Under the pieces are notes generated by a model. That model was not told where the DNA came from. It searched no databases and saw only the letters and a list, made by a program, of their open reading frames with translations. A stretch of DNA of 64,000 bases from positions 62,001 through 126,000 of the forward strand of contig NZ_LDQC01000002.1 of assembly GCF_001475545.1 (NCBI RefSeq), given 5' to 3'. Each line of letters begins with the position of its first letter. Position 1 is the stretch's first letter. Shown piece by piece: positions 59,091 to 64,000 of the stretch. The stretch is from Curtobacterium luteum. Lineage in GTDB: Bacteria > Actinomycetota > Actinomycetes > Actinomycetales > Microbacteriaceae. Both the position numbers and the translations under genes were made by a program.

Positions 59091-59762
59091 TCAGGCCGGG
59101 ACCGCGACCGCGACCTTGGCCGCACGGAGGACGCGCTCGCCGAGCTTGTAGCCCGGCTCGACGACGTCCGCCACGGTCTGCGCCGTCGCTCCCGGCGTGG
59201 GCAGCTGCACGATCGCCTCGTGGATGTTCGGGTCGAAGGCTTCACCCTTCTCGCCGATCTGCACGAGCTTGAACTTCTCGAAGCCGCCGCGGATCTTCTG
59301 GCCGATGACCTGCATCGGCCCCTCGGCGAGGTCGCCGTGGGCCTCGGCGCGGGTGAGGTCGTCGAGCGCCGGCAGGAGTGCCCGGACGACCTCTGCGATG
59401 GCGACCTCGCGGTTCGCCTCACGGTCACGCTCGACCCGCTTCCGGAAGTTCACGAGCTCGGCCTGCGCACGGAGCATGTCCGCACGCATCTCGGCGACGA
59501 GGTCGCGGTCCTCGGTGCTCAGCTTGTCCTCGGCGATGCCGCGAGCGGCGTCGGCGAGCAGCGCTTCGTCCTCCGGGGAGAGGTCGTTCGCCGCGTCTGC
59601 TGCCGGGCCCCCGGCGGCGGGGCCGTCAGTCGGAACTTCGACGTCGGGCCCCTCCGCCTCGATGAGGTCCTCGGGCTCGGCCGCGTTCGTGGCGTCGCCC
59701 TCGACCTGGGGTTCGTCCTCCGGCACGTTGCCCTTGGGTGCGTTGTCCTCAGGGTTCGGCAT
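59091..59762 (-). CDS. grpE: GrpE nucleotide exchange factor
   Basis: 223 residues. An acidic, disordered N-terminus (~1-90) precedes the long dimerisation helix and the head domain with the GrpE signature (PNIHEAIVQLPTPGATAQTVADVVEPGYKLGERVLRAAKV). It releases ADP from DnaK. Only two bases separate it from the dnaK stop, indicating a single operon. Length is at the upper end of the family because of the acidic tail. Confidence 0.96.
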   Translation of the reverse strand: MPNPEDNAPKGNVPEDEPQVEGDATNAAEPEDLIEAEGPDVEVPTDGPAAGGPAADAANDLSPEDEALLADAARGIAEDKLSTEDRDLVAEMRADMLRAQAELVNFRKRVERDREANREVAIAEVVRALLPALDDLTRAEAHGDLAEGPMQVIGQKIRGGFEKFKLVQIGEKGEAFDPNIHEAIVQLPTPGATAQTVADVVEPGYKLGERVLRAAKVAVAVPA

Positions 59763-59764
59763 CG

Positions 59765-61903
<2,139 letters not shown>

Positions 61904-61913
61904 TCACTCACTC

Positions 61914-64000
61914 ATGCCACAGCTCAAGAAGAAGCGCGCCGCGAAGGATCTTGGTGCCTCCGCGCTCGCCGTCGCGACCATCGCCTCCGGTCTCTCCTTC
62001 GGTGCAACAACCGCGCATGCGGTGCAGGTCGGCGAAGCCGAGACCTCAGGGATCTTCGCCAAGATGTTCTGGAACTCCGATCCGACGTCGGCCAACGGCC
62101 GGTGGAACGCTGTCGTCAACGACGGCACGCTCAACGGGACGCCCGGCGGGTTGAACTACATCCAGCGCTTCCCGGAAGGCCGACGCGCGGCCGAGGCTGC
62201 AGCGCTCGAGATGTCGGTGCCCACGAGGACGAGTTGGACACAAGTCCAGCTGAAGGGTACGAACTACTGCCTCGAAGCGAGGGGGGTCGGCCACAGCAAC
62301 GGGTACTACTTCGACACGTTCGGGTTCTTCGATTGTGATCCCCTGACCGATGCGCAGCGGTTCCGACTCGACGAAGCGGACCGGATCGTGGTTCAGTCCA
62401 CCCGCCAGTGGATCATGCGCACGACGAACGACAACGGCGACGCCGTCTTCCTCCGCGGCAACGACGATGAGCCGAACATGGAGTTCGAGGGGCCCTGGGC
62501 CGGACGGTTCTTGTCGGCGTCGGCGTTGTTTGCGGATGATGTTGCGCAGCGTGCGACGGTGTCGGGGACGGGCAAGCCTGGGGCTTCGATCGCCGTGAAG
62601 AACGGCTCGACCGTCGTGGCCTCGACCACCACCGACACGAACGGCGACTACTCCGTGCAGGTCGCCGCACCGAACCGTGGGGGTGTCGTCGACCTGACGG
62701 TCGAGCAGACGGTCGATGGCAGTGTCGAGGGGGCCGTCGATGTCGCGCTCGACTACGGCAACGCGGTCGAGATCACGGGGCCGGAGGACCAGTCGGAGAT
62801 CCCGGGCGCGAACACGGCGATCACGGGCACGGGTGAGCCGGGTTCGATGGTGCAGGTGTTCGACAACGATGGTCGGAACCCGATCACGTCGACCACGGTC
62901 CGGGGTGACGGCACCTGGGCGGGTGCTGCGAACCTCTCGGCCGACGAGCACACGCTCGAGGCGAAGCAGCTGTCGAAGGGGGCGAACACGACGACCTCGA
63001 CCGTGACGGTGAACCCGAGTGACGGGTCGGTGCCGGCGCCGACTGCCGAGGTGCGGTTCGGTGCGGCTGTGACCGACCGTGCGACGGTGACGGGCGAGGC
63101 TCAGGCTGGTGCGACGGTCACGATCCGTGACGAGGACGGTGATGTCGTGGGCACCCCGCAGGTGGTGGACGGCCGCTACTCGCAGGTGGTGAACTCGCCC
63201 GGTGCCGGCGTGCACTCGTTCTTCGTGACCCAGCAGGTCGACAGCACCGTGTCGGAGCCGGTCGAGGCGACGGGTGACTTCGGCGCTGCCGTGGCCGTCA
63301 CGGCGCTGCCGGCGCAGTCGACCCCGGGCGATGTGACCGTTGCGGGCACGGGTGAGAACGGCCGGACCGTCACGGTCCGTGCGGGTTCCCAGACCCGCAC
63401 TGCCACGGTCGCGAACGGCCGCTGGTCGGTCGAGCTCGAGCTGGCGCCGTCGAACACGGCGGTGCAGGTCAGCGTGTCGCAGACCGCGCAGGGCAACACC
63501 GTCACCACGGGCACGACCTCGACGACCCCGAACGGCGCGATCACCGCGCGTCCGGTGGAGATCGTCGAGCCGTCGAGCCACGAGTACACGCCGATGGCGG
63601 AGACCGTCCTGTCCGGGACCGCGACGCCGTACGCGACGGTGAAGATCGAGACCATCCGTGGTACGCAGATCCGCGAGGTCAAGGCCGACAAGAACGGCAA
63701 CTGGTCGTTCAGGCGCGCCTACGGCCCGTCGAACGTCTACACCTTCATCGCGACGCAGACCCGCTTCGACGGCACGACCAGCCGTTCGGCCGAGTTCATC
63801 ATGAGCCCGGTCGGTGCGTTCCGCGCGCTCGCGGTGACCAGCCACACTGACGGCGGCACCTACACTCGGGGCGAGAACACGTTCCGTGGGACGGCGACGC
63901 CGGACGCGATGGTCCGGATCACGAACCAGTGGGGTCGCCAGGTCGCGTCCGCGCAGGCGAACGTGAACGGCGCGTGGTCGGCGACGGGGAACCTCGGCCC
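61914..64000 (+). CDS. Secreted/surface Ig-repeat protein (3' end outside window)
   Basis: 695 codons visible, no stop in the window. Lys-rich signal peptide with likely cleavage after TAHA (~residue 36). A ~150-residue N-terminal domain of unknown family (two cysteines; NGRWNAVVNDGTLNG, GYYFDTFGFFDCD) is followed by at least six tandem bacterial Ig-like units of 80-90 residues, each with a G-x-a-x-p-G-a-x-V core and an x-d-G-x-W/Y strand. Such repeats build cell-surface stalks or adhesins; the anchor would be in the missing part. Codon use shifts near 62520, at the start of the repeat region. Confidence 0.85.
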   Translation, partial: MPQLKKKRAAKDLGASALAVATIASGLSFGATTAHAVQVGEAETSGIFAKMFWNSDPTSANGRWNAVVNDGTLNGTPGGLNYIQRFPEGRRAAEAAALEMSVPTRTSWTQVQLKGTNYCLEARGVGHSNGYYFDTFGFFDCDPLTDAQRFRLDEADRIVVQSTRQWIMRTTNDNGDAVFLRGNDDEPNMEFEGPWAGRFLSASALFADDVAQRATVSGTGKPGASIAVKNGSTVVASTTTDTNGDYSVQVAAPNRGGVVDLTVEQTVDGSVEGAVDVALDYGNAVEITGPEDQSEIPGANTAITGTGEPGSMVQVFDNDGRNPITSTTVRGDGTWAGAANLSADEHTLEAKQLSKGANTTTSTVTVNPSDGSVPAPTAEVRFGAAVTDRATVTGEAQAGATVTIRDEDGDVVGTPQVVDGRYSQVVNSPGAGVHSFFVTQQVDSTVSEPVEATGDFGAAVAVTALPAQSTPGDVTVAGTGENGRTVTVRAGSQTRTATVANGRWSVELELAPSNTAVQVSVSQTAQGNTVTTGTTSTTPNGAITARPVEIVEPSSHEYTPMAETVLSGTATPYATVKIETIRGTQIREVKADKNGNWSFRRAYGPSNVYTFIATQTRFDGTTSRSAEFIMSPVGAFRALAVTSHTDGGTYTRGENTFRGTATPDAMVRITNQWGRQVASAQANVNGAWSATGNLG

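Overview
The window is 64 kb of very GC-rich DNA with the gene content of a pigmented, plant- or soil-associated actinobacterium of the family Microbacteriaceae. Curtobacterium or a close relative fits best. That assignment is inference: it rests on the C50-carotenoid operon, the HspR/HAIR-controlled dnaK operon, several LacI/ABC/glycosidase islands, an exopolysaccharide locus and many TAnnnT-type leaderless promoters. No rRNA, tRNA, CRISPR array, integrase or transposase was seen.

Layout. 1-6.1 kb: a LacI regulator (cut by the left edge) diverges from an MFS transporter / SDR dehydrogenase / FAD oxidase / FGGY kinase operon, probably for a polyol or unusual sugar; a promoter and a strong intrinsic terminator lie in the leader. 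6.2-8.1 kb: CorA and a GlpP-like protein. 8.3-14.2 kb: idi diverging from crtE-crtB-crtI-crtYe-crtYf-crtEb, each overlapping the next by 4 bp (C50 carotenoid synthesis). 14.4-22 kb: housekeeping and stress genes (Gfo/Idh/MocA oxidoreductase, metallo-beta-lactamase-fold hydrolase, DUF3618, BrkB/YihY, VTT/DedA, SDR, ABC-F, DUF3151). 22.2-28.6 kb: an ABC sugar importer with a LacZ-type GH2 beta-galactosidase. 28.9-33.4 kb: a Vms1/eRF1-like (Rv2629/Balon-type) protein, a membrane acyltransferase, an MFS exporter divergent from its likely GntR repressor, and a 50-residue orphan protein. 33.6-42.4 kb: a LacI regulator, then an oligopeptide-type ABC importer with a fused double ATPase, an alpha/beta hydrolase and a GH1 glucosidase. 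42.5-45.2 kb: an ankyrin protein, a beta-helix secreted protein and a DUF3060 lipoprotein. 45.3-56.4 kb: an exopolysaccharide locus (nucleotide-sugar dehydrogenase, three glycosyltransferases, Wzx-like flippase, Wzy-like polymerase, Wzz/BY-kinase, acyltransferase-SGNH). 56.4-64 kb: an RlmG-like methyltransferase, dnaK-grpE-dnaJ-hspR, and the first 695 codons of a secreted Ig-repeat protein.

The most unusual layer is not genic. About ten copies of one palindromic element (left arm GGAGGC-CGG, right arm CCG-GCCTCC) are scattered through the window. Four sit between convergent genes. Two supply the Shine-Dalgarno and ATG of a real gene (crtI and the second lacI) while pairing that Shine-Dalgarno with a downstream CCTCC. 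Two are translated inside ABC-transporter proteins. Other non-genic signals: a shared promoter module on two exopolysaccharide operons, recurrent TAnnnT-N6/7-start leaderless promoters, LacI- and GntR-type operators, and a GH1 gene with no canonical start codon.
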